NCBI GenBank assembly: GCA_963708095.1
Contig: OY970182.1
Location: 1,674,001 to 1,738,000 of the forward strand
From: JAJZVS01 sp963708095
GTDB taxonomy: Bacteria > Pseudomonadota > Alphaproteobacteria > Acetobacterales > Acetobacteraceae
Direction of reading: 5' to 3'
DNA length: 64,000 nt
Position numbers and translations under genes: made by a program. The notes under the pieces were generated by a model. That model saw only the letters and a program-made list of their open reading frames with translations, did no database searches and had not been told where the DNA came from. Below are positions 17,113-25,757 of this stretch, piece after piece; within the stretch, counting starts at the first letter, position 1, and every line of letters begins with the position of its first letter.

Positions 17113-17350
17113 CTACTTCTGTTTGGGTCGAACGGCGGCGATGCTGACGACCGCTGAGTGGGTCGTTAATCCCGCGCGCTCCCACGCCTCGATGCCGCCG
17201 AGCGCCACCTCGGTTCTGCGGGGAAGGTAGATGTCGATGACCCTCTGGCAGTAGTCGATAGAATGGCCTGAGAGGGTGGCGGTCTGTGGAGTGGTTGCTC
17301 CCGCCTCGGCTAGACGCACAATGCCGGCTCGGCGCAGGTCCCGTCGCCGA
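17113..17350 (-). pseudogene. Truncated tyrosine recombinase (island integrase), C-terminal fragment
   Basis: About 75 residues of an integrase catalytic domain survive. DLRRAGIVRLAEAGATTPQT matches the HxLR block of phage-type integrases, though the usual His before DLR is Arg here. LSGHSIDYCQRVIDIYLPRR carries the GHS motif and the nucleophilic Tyr. Sequence upstream of about 17345 in this frame is unrelated, so the N-terminal arm and core domains and the first catalytic Arg are gone. The position beside the tRNA 3' end, on the strand pointing at attL, is where a tRNA-targeting island keeps its integrase. The island should not be able to excise by itself. Confidence 0.75.
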
Positions 17351-17672
17351 CGGTGCTGAGTCGCCAGTACCTCGACACAGAGGTTTTGACGGGTTGCCGA
17401 AGATAGTGATCTCGGTTGCCCAGCCCTAATGCCGGTGGGTTCGGGTCCCCTCGGACGGGCGGCTTTGGGTGGGGAGCGGACCATAGAAGGTGCTTGACAT
17501 AACGAGCCAAGAAACGGCAGCCTCCTGTTACAATGTGTCAGACTCAGAGCGCCGCCGACCGACGCCGACGCCGTCTCGATCGCGGCGGGTTTGCCGTGTG
17601 TGCCGAAGTCTGGCCAGGCTTGTGAAGGATAACACCATAGCCTGAGCCAGGGCTCTTTCGAGGACACGCTTC
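17351..17672. other. No gene recognised
   Basis: Open frames exist on the minus strand, but none has a ribosome site plus recognisable product. A TTGACA at 17494 and TACAAT at 17529 are too far apart (29 bp) to be a promoter pair. Confidence 0.4.
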
Positions 17673-17704
17673 AACCCCCGCGACAACCGTCGCGGGGGTT
17701 TTTT
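17673..17704 (+). terminator. Strong intrinsic terminator
   Basis: AACCCCCGCGAC pairs perfectly with GTCGCGGGGGTT across an AACC loop and is followed by a run of six T. On the plus strand this is a textbook rho-independent terminator. No plus-strand gene is recognised immediately upstream, so the transcript it ends is unknown. It lies 20 bp before the SnoaL-like gene. Confidence 0.85.
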
Positions 17705-17724
17705 GCATTTGGAGAGACCCCACA

Positions 17725-18153
17725 ATGGACGCCAGCAGCACCGCCGACATCGAACGACCTGTGCAAAAACAGCTCGACGCCTACAACGCCCGCGATATCG
17801 ACGCCTTCATGCTGTGGTGGTCCGAAGACTGCCATTACTACGAGTTCCCCGACCGGCTTCTGGCGTGTGGAGCGTCGGAGATTCGCGAGCGCCACGTGGC
17901 CCGGTTCAAGGAACCGAACCTGCACGGGCAATTGATCAAACGCATCGCGGTCGCCAACCTGGTGGTCGATCAGGAGACGGTCACGCGCTGCTTCCCGGAC
18001 GGCCCTGGCGAGGTGGATGTGGTTGCCATCTATGAGATCGAGAATGGCAGGATCGCAAAGGCATGGTTCAAGATGGGGCCACCCAGGCTTCACGCTACCG
18101 TAGCCTGCTCGCTGCGGCCGGCAACCTCTCTTTGCGAATCAGGGTTTGGCTGA
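17725..18153 (+). CDS. SnoaL/NTF2-like protein
   Basis: The product is 142 residues. It starts with helices around LDAYNARDIDAFMLWWSEDC and continues with YYEFPDRLLACGASEIRERH and YEIENGRIAKAWFK, the usual order of SnoaL-like polyketide-cyclase or ketosteroid-isomerase-fold proteins. Such proteins are small cavity enzymes or binding proteins; the substrate cannot be told. After about residue 120 the match ends in a low-complexity tail, so the C-terminus may have been altered by island rearrangement. A second, frameshifted member of the same fold occurs at 35799-36180. Confidence 0.75.
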   Translation: MDASSTADIERPVQKQLDAYNARDIDAFMLWWSEDCHYYEFPDRLLACGASEIRERHVARFKEPNLHGQLIKRIAVANLVVDQETVTRCFPDGPGEVDVVAIYEIENGRIAKAWFKMGPPRLHATVACSLRPATSLCESGFG

Positions 18154-18215
18154 CATTGGATGTGTGACGGGTTGCGGGACGACGCGACACTCAGTGATGG
18201 CGGCTCTGGTGCTTG

Positions 18216-18632
18216 TCACGCAATCGGACGTTTACGGAGCGCTCCTTTGGTGCCGATCGGATACATGAGGGTATCCAAGGCCGACGGCTCCCAGGTCCTG
18301 GACCACGAGGCCGGTTCGTTAGCTCTGGCCAGGCTGTCGGGGACGCGGGCAAGGGCGCGGGCGAGATCATCGAGCCGGCGGCCGGCGCGGCGGTCACGGC
18401 AGGCCGACAGCAGGTGCAACATCGCGCCGGCGGCTGCCGCGCAGACGGCCCGCATGTGGTTGAACTGGCATAGGGGAATGTGGGTACCCGACGCCGCGAC
18501 CGATCGCAGCGTATCGGCGGCGGCTTCCCACGCCGCTCGATCGGGCCCAGCAGGATCCGCTGCCAGGCCAGCGGCGGCGAGGCCGAGCTCGATACGGTCG
18601 AGCTCCGTGGCGTAAACAGCGCAGTCCGTCAC
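18216..18632 (-). CDS. Hypothetical island protein, C-terminus probably altered
   Basis: The product is about 138 residues and helical, with ATELDRIELGLAAAGLA near the start and MLHLLSACRDRRAGRRLDDL later. I do not recognise the family. The GTG at 18632 overlaps the stop of the upstream helix-turn-helix fragment (GTGA), so the two once formed an operon. The last 30 codons lie opposite a serine-recombinase scrap (18249-18305), so a rearrangement probably replaced the original end. Confidence 0.45.
   Translation of the reverse strand: MTDCAVYATELDRIELGLAAAGLAADPAGPDRAAWEAAADTLRSVAASGTHIPLCQFNHMRAVCAAAAGAMLHLLSACRDRRAGRRLDDLARALARVPDSLARANEPASWSRTWEPSALDTLMYPIGTKGALRKRPIA
18249..18305 (+). pseudogene. 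Serine recombinase (resolvase/invertase) N-terminal scrap
   Basis: About 19 residues, VPIGYMRVSKADGSQVLD, match the start of resolvase/invertase family recombinases, including the position where the catalytic Ser lies (YMRVS). The match ends abruptly at 18305, where sequence antisense to the neighbouring hypothetical gene begins. It marks a recombination junction inside the island. Confidence 0.6.
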
Positions 18633-18850
18633 GCGGCCACCCCATAGCGCACGGTTGCGGCGGAGGTGCTGGTGACAGCTTGCCGGCGCAGCCGGGCCGT
18701 CACCTGATCGGGTAAGTAGAGCACGCAGGAGCCGCATTTGAGGCAGGGAAGCGAATCGCCGGCCACCCGGCGTCGTTCCCATGTGCGTTCACTGACGCCC
18801 GTCGCCCGGGCAAGCTGCGCTGTGTCCCAGGTGATCAGCGGAACGATGGC
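18629..18850 (-). pseudogene. Helix-turn-helix (excisionase/AlpA-like) protein, 5' end missing
   Basis: The readable part is TWDTAQLARATGVSERTWER, a clear helix-turn-helix, then RVAGDSLPCLKCGSCVLYLP and QVTARLRR. This looks like the small DNA-binding proteins of phages and integrative elements that select a site through an HTH and a short wing. No start codon exists before the frame enters sequence antisense to the hydrolase fragment at about 18850. The gene therefore seems to have lost its first codons. It is coupled to the hypothetical gene downstream. Confidence 0.5.
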
Positions 18851-19256
18851 ACCATCAACGCTCCCGGCGCCGACGGCACGAGCTGGGACCGCATTGCCGG
18901 GAACCTGGTCCCGCGGTTCCGGGTACTGCGGCTGGACCTGCGCGGCCATGGCCGATCGGGACATATCGAAAGCGGGTTGTCGCTGGACGATTTCGTGCAG
19001 GACGTCGCCGACGTGCTCGCGGCCTGCAATGCGGCGTCGGCCCACGTCGTCGGCTTCTCCCTCGGCGGGATCATTGCGCAGGCGATGGCGCTGCAGCATC
19101 CGGACAAAGTGGACCGGCTGGTGCTGCTCAGCGCAGCGGCGGGCCGCACCAATGCAGAGCGTGAAAGGGTACGCCAACGCCTGGAGGTATTGCGTACGCA
19201 AGGCGTCACCGCGATCATCGGGGCGGCGCAGGACCGCTGGTTCACCCCGGGTTTTT
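18845..19256 (+). pseudogene. Alpha/beta hydrolase, internal fragment
   Basis: The open frame reads WDRIAGNLVPRFRVLRLDLR, then GHGRSGHIESGLSLDDFVQD and the nucleophile elbow VVGFSLGGIIAQAMALQHPD with the catalytic Ser. It continues to VLLSAAAGRTNAER and RWFTPGF and then leaves the family at about 19256. The oxyanion region before RLDLR and the Asp/His part of the triad are missing. Both ends meet unrelated genes, so this is a relic, probably of a 3-oxoadipate enol-lactonase-like enzyme. An ORF starting within it continues through FkbM antisense sequence and is not a gene. Confidence 0.75.
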
Positions 19257-19279
19257 TGAGGCCGCCGGTATCAGTTGGG

Positions 19280-20074
19280 TCATGGCGATCCTTCCGCCAG
19301 GCGTGCGTACGCGATCGAGAAGATGTTCTCGACATGGAAGCAGAAATCTCTGCCTGTCTCATGATGAAATCGAAAAAACCCCGCTGCAGTCTGATGGCCG
19401 GGGAAGAGCCAGTCGTGCGGTTCAACGATGACCACGGGGAAATGGTCGATGGCGGCGCCGTCGGCGAACAGGGTTTTCTCCGCACCTTCGATATCGAGCT
19501 TGAGAACGAAGGGGGCATAGCGCGGCGCCGGCTTCTCGCGCAGGATCGTGCCTATCGAGACGACCGGAACCCGGTATCCCGCGTCGGGAGCATCGACCGT
19601 CTGGTAAGCCCAGGTGCCCGCCCCCGGATCGGAGAGGAAGGTCTCGCCGTCGTACGGCCCCACCGCCGCCGCGCGCAGATCGACGTCGTACACGCAGCAG
19701 TTTCGCCGCAGGAGTTCGATATTGTCCGCCGCCGGCTCGACGGCGACGATATGCGCCCGCGGATAGCGGGCGGCGAACCATGCGACGCTGGCGCCGATAT
19801 TGGCACCGCAATCGACGATCAGAGGCGAGCCGCCGGAGGCCAGGATACGGTCATAGAACGCCTCGGCACGGGAGCGGTAGCGGGGCATGCCTTCCGGGAT
19901 TTCGTATTGCCCCGCATCGAAGCACTGTTCCAGCACGGCCATATCGACGTCGGTCCGACGGTGGGCGACGGTGACGCATCGGCCGTTGATCTCGTAGTGC
20001 GCGACGCCGCTCCGCCTACTTCGCCGGCGTTCTCGATCCCACAGAAATCGACGGATCCGGTTCCTCAATCCCAT
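19280..20074 (-). CDS. FkbM-family methyltransferase
   Basis: The product is 264 residues. It has the SAM-binding glycine motif IVDCGANIGASVAWFAARYP near residues 83-102, followed by IVAVEPAADNIELLRRN. The FkbM-domain core LKLDIEGAEKTLFADGA is near residue 195. These enzymes O-methylate sugars or lipids in surface polysaccharides and secondary metabolites. The ATG at 20074 is chosen because the basic N-terminus MGLRNRIRRFLWDRERRRSR starts there and a GAGGG lies upstream. No other glycan genes are near, so this looks like stray cargo. Confidence 0.85.
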   Translation of the reverse strand: MGLRNRIRRFLWDRERRRSRRSGVAHYEINGRCVTVAHRRTDVDMAVLEQCFDAGQYEIPEGMPRYRSRAEAFYDRILASGGSPLIVDCGANIGASVAWFAARYPRAHIVAVEPAADNIELLRRNCCVYDVDLRAAAVGPYDGETFLSDPGAGTWAYQTVDAPDAGYRVPVVSIGTILREKPAPRYAPFVLKLDIEGAEKTLFADGAAIDHFPVVIVEPHDWLFPGHQTAAGFFRFHHETGRDFCFHVENIFSIAYARLAEGSP

Positions 20075-20583
20075 GCGGCCCTCGCTCCTCCTAAATCGGC
20101 GGTCGCCCGTCTCTGCTGGTGGGTTCGAGCGCATGGCGGCGCTGCGGACGGCGGGGAGTCTTTGTCCTTCCCGACAGACCCTCCAGTTCACCTGACGCAA
20201 TGCAGACTAAGAGAACAGTGCGGCCGTACATTCTTAGTGTCAACAATACTTCCTGCCTGTTCGCTGTTTGGTGGAGCTAGCCCCGACCCACCCGCGCCCT
20301 CCTGAGATGTTTCTGGGGTTGGCTGGAAGTCGGCTGATCCGCTTCGCGACTCAACTCGTCCCGGCCTGAACTCGTCAGGGCGCCGCGCGGCGCCACTGCT
20401 GTTTCCCGCACCCGACACTGTAAGCGTGTTCAGCCGTGTGCCGCTCGAAGCGGTGCAACCCACCTGCGAAGGAAGAGACCCGATCGAAGCGGTGCTGCTG
20501 CGGCTTGCGCGGCGTCGGAGCTGTTACCCTGATTGCAGCGGCGCCGCGGCAACTGGTACACGTCCACGCTTCGCATCGGCCCA
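20075..20583. other. No gene recognised
   Basis: About 500 bp between the FkbM gene and the CtrA-like remnant contain only short mutually overlapping frames. I see no promoter, terminator or repeat I would defend. Confidence 0.4.
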
Positions 20584-20877
20584 ATGGTGTTGCGCATGCA
20601 CATCCGACACGTGCGAGGATCCGGGCAATTGCTCGCCTCACCCGCAAGGAATACGCTCTGCTCGAACTGCTCATGCTGAAACGGGGCACCGCTGTTTCCC
20701 ATGAAGCTTGCCTGTTTCACCTCTGCAGCGTGCAGGAGTCAGCACCGGAAGGGCGATCGACATCCCGATCTGCCGCCGGCGCCGCAAGCTCGCCAACGCC
20801 GGAATGCCCGACCTCGTGCAGACTGTGAAGTCCTACGGCTTCGCCATCGCCAACGCGGAGGAAATCGAAGCCGAGGA
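20584..20877 (+). pseudogene. CtrA-like winged-helix DNA-binding domain, frameshifted remnant
   Basis: In one frame LTRKEYALLELLMLKRGTAV matches the start of the CtrA DNA-binding domain (family: LTGKEYxxLELLSLRKGT), with HEACLFHL following. After a frameshift near 20748 the next frame continues AIDIPICRRRRKLANAGMPD and VQTVKSYGFAI, parallel to CtrA's IIDVFICKLRKKLA and TVWGRGY. The receiver domain is absent. CtrA is the alphaproteobacterial cell-cycle regulator. This is a decayed extra copy on the island, not the functional gene. Confidence 0.65.
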
Positions 20878-20978
20878 ACCACCACGCCGCCGGCCGGTGC
20901 CGCCCACCGCAAGCGGCCAAGCCCACAGCAGCGGGCGGCGCTGCGCTTCGCGTTGTTGGTTGGCTATTGTCACCAGGC

Positions 20979-21107
20979 GCCTCCTACTCGTTGGCTGGCT
21001 ACGAGGCGATGGCGATGATCAGGAAGGGACAGGTTCACACCACCGACGGTCACGACATTCAGGCACAGACCGCCTTCGTTGCCAGCCTGTTCGAGATCGC
21101 CGCCTGG
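20979..21107 (+). pseudogene. IS6-family transposase, C-terminal scrap
   Basis: About 40 residues, YSLAGYEAMAMIRKGQVHTT then FVASLFEIAAW, match the C-terminal tail of IS6/IS26-type DDE transposases (family: GYEAMAMIRKGQV..LFxIAA). The DDE catalytic residues are not present. No inverted repeats could be paired. Confidence 0.65.
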
Positions 21108-21318
21108 CAGCACCCGCCCCCCGGACTCACGCGGCCAGCTCCGGCGTTTGCAACAGAACCGTGAATCCTATGTTTGGTTCAGAACACTAGACTTCACCTC
21201 AGGCTGCAAAGGGACGTCCCAGCCCCTCGGGTGCCATGGGGTAAAAGCGGCGCCGTCGGTGCTAGCCTGCCTCACCTGCCGGTTGCGGCAGGCGGGGGAC
21301 GGAAGCGAGGGAAAGCGG

Positions 21319-22497
21319 ATGGACGCGGGCGGCGTCACGAGGGTGAAGCTTGGATGGCCCCGGCTAGGCCTGCTCTGGCTGCTCGGAATCGACCTTCGCC
21401 TGACGATCCTGGCGGTGCCGCCCGTGCTGCCGCTGATCCATCGCGATCTCCATCTCGACGAGGAGATGGTGGCCGCGCTCACCGGGCTGCCGGTGCTGGT
21501 GTTCGGGATCGCCGCCGTGCCGGGATCGCTCCTGATCGCGCGGGTCGGCGCGCGGCGGGCGACGATCGCCGGGATCCTGCTCGTCGCAGTCGGCTCGGCG
21601 CTCAGGGGTGTGGGGCCGTCGGTGCCGATGCTCTTTGCGATGACGGCGGGGATGGGCGCCGGCGTCGCGGTCATGCAGCCCGCGCTGCCGACGCTCGTGG
21701 GCCGCTGGTTCGCAGCGCGGGTGTCGCTCGCCACCGCAGTCTATGCCAATGGTCTGCTCATGGGCGAGATGTTGTCGGCAAGCCTCAGCATCCCGTTCGT
21801 GCTGCCATTCGTGGGTGGGAGCTGGCAAGTTAGCTTCGTGTTCTGGAGCGCGCCCGTGCTGATGACGGCGTTCTTGCTGCTGTTCTGCACGCCGCACGCG
21901 GAGCCGCAGCTGCGGCACGCACGGGTGCGCTGGTGGCCGGACTGGCGCGACGTCCGCACCTGGCAACTCGGTTTGGTGCAAGGCGGCGGTGCCGCGCTCT
22001 ATTTCGGCTGCAACGCCTTCCTGCCGGACTATTTGCACGCAATCGGGCGGTCCGGCCTGATCGGTGCGGGGCTCACAGTGCTCAACACCGGCCAGCTTCC
22101 GGCCTCGCTCCTCCTTATGCTGTTCGGCCGCCGTCTGGTCGGGCGGAAAGAGCCGTTCATCGTCATGGCACTGGTCGGGTTCGCGAGCCTCGCGGGTCTG
22201 CTCGTTCCCTCGACGCCGGTGATGATCGCCGCGGCGGCGCTGGTCGGCTTCGCCGCGGCCTTCATCATGATTCTAACGCTCGCCTTGCCGCCCTTGCTCG
22301 CCCAGCCGGACGATGTGCACCGGCTGGCGGCCGGCATGCTCGCCATCGGTTACACGATGACCTTCATCGTGCCCTATCTTGGCGGCGTCGTATGGGACGC
22401 GACGCTTCTCACGGAAGCGGCGCTTCTCCCGGGCGCGGTTGGCGCGCTGATCGTCGTCGTCATCGCGGCCACACTGCGCCTGGCACCGGAAGGATAG
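21319..22497 (+). CDS. MFS transporter, CynX/NimT-like
   Basis: The product is a 392-residue inner-membrane protein with about twelve hydrophobic spans. The early pattern LAVPPVLPLIHRDLHLDEEM and the loop VGARRATIAGILL fit the CynX/NimT (cyanate and nitroimidazole) branch of the major facilitator superfamily. A second conserved loop, FGRRLVGRKEPFIVM, marks the domain symmetry. An ATG at 21319 with GAGGGA upstream is preferred; the ORF is open further but the membrane protein starts here. The gene is intact cargo next to the molybdenum hydroxylase module; its substrate is unknown. Confidence 0.8.
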   Translation: MDAGGVTRVKLGWPRLGLLWLLGIDLRLTILAVPPVLPLIHRDLHLDEEMVAALTGLPVLVFGIAAVPGSLLIARVGARRATIAGILLVAVGSALRGVGPSVPMLFAMTAGMGAGVAVMQPALPTLVGRWFAARVSLATAVYANGLLMGEMLSASLSIPFVLPFVGGSWQVSFVFWSAPVLMTAFLLLFCTPHAEPQLRHARVRWWPDWRDVRTWQLGLVQGGGAALYFGCNAFLPDYLHAIGRSGLIGAGLTVLNTGQLPASLLLMLFGRRLVGRKEPFIVMALVGFASLAGLLVPSTPVMIAAAALVGFAAAFIMILTLALPPLLAQPDDVHRLAAGMLAIGYTMTFIVPYLGGVVWDATLLTEAALLPGAVGALIVVVIAATLRLAPEG

Positions 22498-22684
22498 GGG
22501 CAGGTCGCGCCGGACCGGGCACGCGACGTGATCGTGACCGCACCCGCCGCCGGCCCGACGACATTTTCTTGTGCGGGCTGGGTGTCACGCTGCCGTCCAT
22601 CTCGCCAGAACCGAACTCAACCCCTTCGCAGGCAGAGGCCGTCCACATATGAATTCTGCACGGTCTCTGCGTCGCAGAATCCGC

Positions 22685-22876
22685 TCATGTGAAAAGCCAG
22701 CTACGCGCGACACGAAGCAACATCCGTATCCGCTGCCATCGGTCGGCCCGCTCGGCTTCCTGCGCCCGCTTGGCAAGCCAGCGCCCAATCTCCTTGGCCT
22801 GCACCACGGTGATCGAAAGCTTGTTCCGGTAAACGTCCGGGTCATCGAGATCGAACATGTCAACCTCGATGACCAT
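22685..22876 (-). CDS. Small hypothetical protein, 63 aa
   Basis: The ORF begins MVIEVDMFDLDDPDVYRNKL, continues AKEIGRWLAKRAQEAERADR and ends with a basic tail RMLLRVARSW. A GAGAGAAAGT ribosome site precedes the ATG at 22876. The acidic start and long basic helix look like a real soluble or DNA/protein-binding small protein, but I do not recognise the family. It lies downstream of the molybdenum hydroxylase genes on the same strand, 143 bp after the large subunit. Confidence 0.45.
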   Translation of the reverse strand: MVIEVDMFDLDDPDVYRNKLSITVVQAKEIGRWLAKRAQEAERADRWQRIRMLLRVARSWLFT

Positions 22877-23019
22877 ACTTTCTCTCTGTTGCAAACCTTC
22901 CGGATGCGGGCGCGTGAGCTTGAATCTAATCCCTACATCCTCATCCGTTTGAACACTTTTCCTTGCAGCACGACATCCTCCCCGTTCGGCTTCGCGCCGG
23001 CCGCCCGCGCGCGGTCGCG

Positions 23020-25275
23020 CTAGGCCTTCAGCGCATCGGTGTCGATCGGCAAACTGCGGATACGCCGGCCGGTCGCGGCGAAAATCGCATTGCAGAGAGC
23101 CGGAATGACCGGCGGGAGAGCCGGTTCGCCGAGGCCGGTCGGTGGGTGATCGGTAGCAAGGAAATGCACCTCGACCGGCGGCACCTGATCCATGCGCAGT
23201 GGCTTCACGCTGTCGAAGTTGGCCTGCACGACGCGCCCACGATCGATCGTGATCGCCTGGCCCAGCGCCGCGCCCAGTCCGTCGAGTGCAGCGCCGCACA
23301 CCTGGTTCTCGGCGCCGCTTGGATTGATGATCTGGCTGCCGACATCGCCGACCACCCAAACATGATCGAGCTTGATCTCGCCCGAGTGCGCCACGGTCGC
23401 CTGCACCACCTCCGCAAAGTAACCGAGATGGCTGAAATAGAAAGCGACGCCCTTGCCGGTACGTTCGGGCAGCGTGTGGCGGGTGGACCAGTCGGACACC
23501 TCCGCGACATGGCGCAGCACGTCGCGCATGCGGCCCGTGTCGAAATCGCGCAGCGCATTGGGCTTGCCGGTCGAATTGACCAGCACTCGCTGCTCGCCCA
23601 GCAGCGCCAGGCGAAAGGCCACGGGATCCTGCTTGGCCTGATGCGCCAGTTCGTCGATGAAGGATTGGAAGACGAAGCCGAGCGCGTTGGAGCGCGGCGC
23701 ACGCAGCGGCCCGGTCGGCACGCCCAGCTCCATCACCGACTGGCCGTATTCGAGATGCGGGACGAGTTGCGCCGGAAACTCGTTGGCATCCATCGCCGCC
23801 GAATCGGCAAGCCTGCCGCGCCGGCCGAAGGTCACGAAATGATCGCTCAAGGCGACCAGCTTGCCCTGGCTATCAAGGCCGCCCTGGAGGAAATGGAAGC
23901 CCGCCGGTCGGTAGAAGTCATGCTGCATGTCGTCCTGGCGGCTCCACAGCAGCTTCACCGGCGCGCCGACCTGGCTGGAGATCCAGGCCGCCTCGGCCAT
24001 GAAGTCGTTGCGCAGGCGCCGGCCGAAGCCGCCACCGACGCGCGTCATGTTGACGGTTACGTCGCTCTCGGCGATCCCCAAGGTCGCCGCCACCAGCTTG
24101 GCGCCCGGCTCGGGATTCTGCGTCGGCGCCCATAATACGACTTTGCCGGCCTCGAACTGCGCGGTGCAGTTCTGCGGCTCGAGATCGATGTGCGCGAGGA
24201 AGGGGTAGGAGTAGGCCGCCGTCACGACCTGCGCCGCGCTTTTGAGCGCGGCGGCCACGTCGCCGTCACGCCGGAGACAGGAAGCTGGCGCGCCCTGGGC
24301 GAGCCTGGCTGCCCCCCGGGCAAAGCCTTCGCTGCTCTGCGCCGCGGTCGGACCTTCGTCCCAGGTGACCTCGAGCTTCTCGCGCGCCCGGCTTGCCGCC
24401 CACCAGCTTTTCGCCACGATGGCCACGCCGTCGCTAAGCCCCTGCGGATCGCCGCTGCGGTTGGCTTCGCTTGCCCTGACGATGAAGGCGTCGTGCACGC
24501 CCGGCAGCGCCTTCAGCGCATCAACATTGGCGCCCCTCACCGTCCCGCCGAACACCGGGCATTTCTGGAACACGGCGTAGAGCATGCCCGGTACGGCGAC
24601 ATCGATGCCGAAAAGCGGCCGCCCGGTCACCACCTTCGCATTGTCCACGCCGGGAAGTGGCTGGCCGATGATCTTGAAAGTAGCTGGATCTTTCAGCGTC
24701 ACCTCGGCGAGATCTGGCGCCGGCAGGGCCGCGGCCTTCGCTGCCAGCGCGCCATAGGCGAGCGAACGGCCGCTCTTGTCGTGATAGACGACACCCGCCT
24801 CGGTGCGGCATTCCGACGGCGCGACGTTCCAGCTTTGCGCTGCCGCCGCCACGAACATCTGCCGCCCGGCCGCGCCGACGCGGCGCAGCGGCTCGTAGTT
24901 GAGCGGCGTCGCCATGCTGCCGCCGGCGAATTGCCGGCCATACTTGGCGGCATCCAGCGGCGCCTGCTCGACTCGCACATTCTTCCAGTCGACATCGAGT
25001 TCTTCGGCAATCACCATCGGCAGCATCGTCTTGATGCCCTGGCCGATCTCCGGGTTCTTCGACATGATGGTGACGATGCCATCCGGCGCGATGCGGATGA
25101 ATGCATTGAGCGTGGTGACGCCGGGTGCCGGCGCACCCGGCGAGTCCGCCATGGCAGCGTCCGACAGCGGCCCCAGCATCACATGCAGCAACAGCCCACC
25201 GCCGGCCGCCGCGCTTGCCTTCAGGAAGGCGCGGCGCGATGGGGCGGCAATGCGCTTCGCGGTCATACTGGCCAT
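23020..25275 (-). CDS. iorB: Molybdenum hydroxylase large subunit, isoquinoline 1-oxidoreductase beta type
   Basis: The product is 751 residues. The N-terminus has a twin-arginine signal (SRRAFLKASAAAGGG), so it is exported folded with its cofactor. Molybdopterin-binding blocks of the xanthine-oxidase family follow: EIGQGIKTMLPMVIAEEL, then VGGGFGRRLRNDF, and near the C-terminus PSGAENQVCGAALDG and GEPALPPVIPALCNA. The expected active-site Glu of this subfamily lies in the last part (GLGEPALP). It acts with the [2Fe-2S] subunit encoded just upstream, which donates electrons. GGAGGT precedes the ATG at 25275, and the gap between the genes is 2 nt. Substrates of the family are N-heterocycles and aldehydes; the one here is unknown. 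Confidence 0.88.
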   Translation of the reverse strand: MASMTAKRIAAPSRRAFLKASAAAGGGLLLHVMLGPLSDAAMADSPGAPAPGVTTLNAFIRIAPDGIVTIMSKNPEIGQGIKTMLPMVIAEELDVDWKNVRVEQAPLDAAKYGRQFAGGSMATPLNYEPLRRVGAAGRQMFVAAAAQSWNVAPSECRTEAGVVYHDKSGRSLAYGALAAKAAALPAPDLAEVTLKDPATFKIIGQPLPGVDNAKVVTGRPLFGIDVAVPGMLYAVFQKCPVFGGTVRGANVDALKALPGVHDAFIVRASEANRSGDPQGLSDGVAIVAKSWWAASRAREKLEVTWDEGPTAAQSSEGFARGAARLAQGAPASCLRRDGDVAAALKSAAQVVTAAYSYPFLAHIDLEPQNCTAQFEAGKVVLWAPTQNPEPGAKLVAATLGIAESDVTVNMTRVGGGFGRRLRNDFMAEAAWISSQVGAPVKLLWSRQDDMQHDFYRPAGFHFLQGGLDSQGKLVALSDHFVTFGRRGRLADSAAMDANEFPAQLVPHLEYGQSVMELGVPTGPLRAPRSNALGFVFQSFIDELAHQAKQDPVAFRLALLGEQRVLVNSTGKPNALRDFDTGRMRDVLRHVAEVSDWSTRHTLPERTGKGVAFYFSHLGYFAEVVQATVAHSGEIKLDHVWVVGDVGSQIINPSGAENQVCGAALDGLGAALGQAITIDRGRVVQANFDSVKPLRMDQVPPVEVHFLATDHPPTGLGEPALPPVIPALCNAIFAATGRRIRSLPIDTDALKA

Positions 25276-25277
25276 GA

Positions 25278-25757
25278 TCACTTCACCTCCGCGGCGGCGG
25301 TATGAAGCCGCGCCGCTTTCCTGATCGCGGCGCGGATGCGCGTATAGGTGCAGCACCGGCAGACATTGCCAGTCATGGCCGCGTCGATCTCATCGTCTTG
25401 TGGATGCGGCGTCTTCGACAGCAGCGCGGTCGCCGACATGATCTGACCTGCCTGGCAATAGCCGCATTGCGGTACGTCGAGCTCCATCCAGGCGGCTTGC
25501 AGCTTCTTGCCGATGGGATCGACCGCCATCCCCTCGATGGTAACGACGGCGGCACCGCCGACGGTCGAAATCGGTGTCGAACAGGAACGCACGGCCGCAC
25601 CGTCGAGATGGACAGTGCAGGCACCGCACAGCCCGACGCCGCAGCCGAACTTGCTGCCCTTCAAGTCGAGCTCGTCGCGCAACACCCAGAGCAGTGGAAT
25701 ATCCCCGTCGACATCGACGGTGCGTTTCGCCCCGTTCACGTTGATCGTGTAGGTCAT
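25278..25757 (-). CDS. iorA: Molybdenum hydroxylase [2Fe-2S] subunit, isoquinoline 1-oxidoreductase alpha type
   Basis: The product is 159 residues. The plant-type [2Fe-2S] site is GCGVGLCGACTVHLDG with a further Cys in VRSCSTP. The second cluster of the all-helical domain is CGYCQAGQIM near residue 98 and VCRCCTYTRIR near residue 132, the pattern of small subunits of the xanthine-oxidase family. It passes electrons from the molybdenum centre of the large subunit to an acceptor, in this branch often a cytochrome c. The start at 25757 is the family start. It is the promoter-proximal gene of a two-gene operon. No maturation gene of the XdhC type is nearby. Confidence 0.92.
   Translation of the reverse strand: MTYTINVNGAKRTVDVDGDIPLLWVLRDELDLKGSKFGCGVGLCGACTVHLDGAAVRSCSTPISTVGGAAVVTIEGMAVDPIGKKLQAAWMELDVPQCGYCQAGQIMSATALLSKTPHPQDDEIDAAMTGNVCRCCTYTRIRAAIRKAARLHTAAAEVK

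Noticed and set aside
17494..17534. TTGACA and TACAAT as a promoter
   Set aside because: The spacing is 29 bp, far from the usual 16-18 bp.
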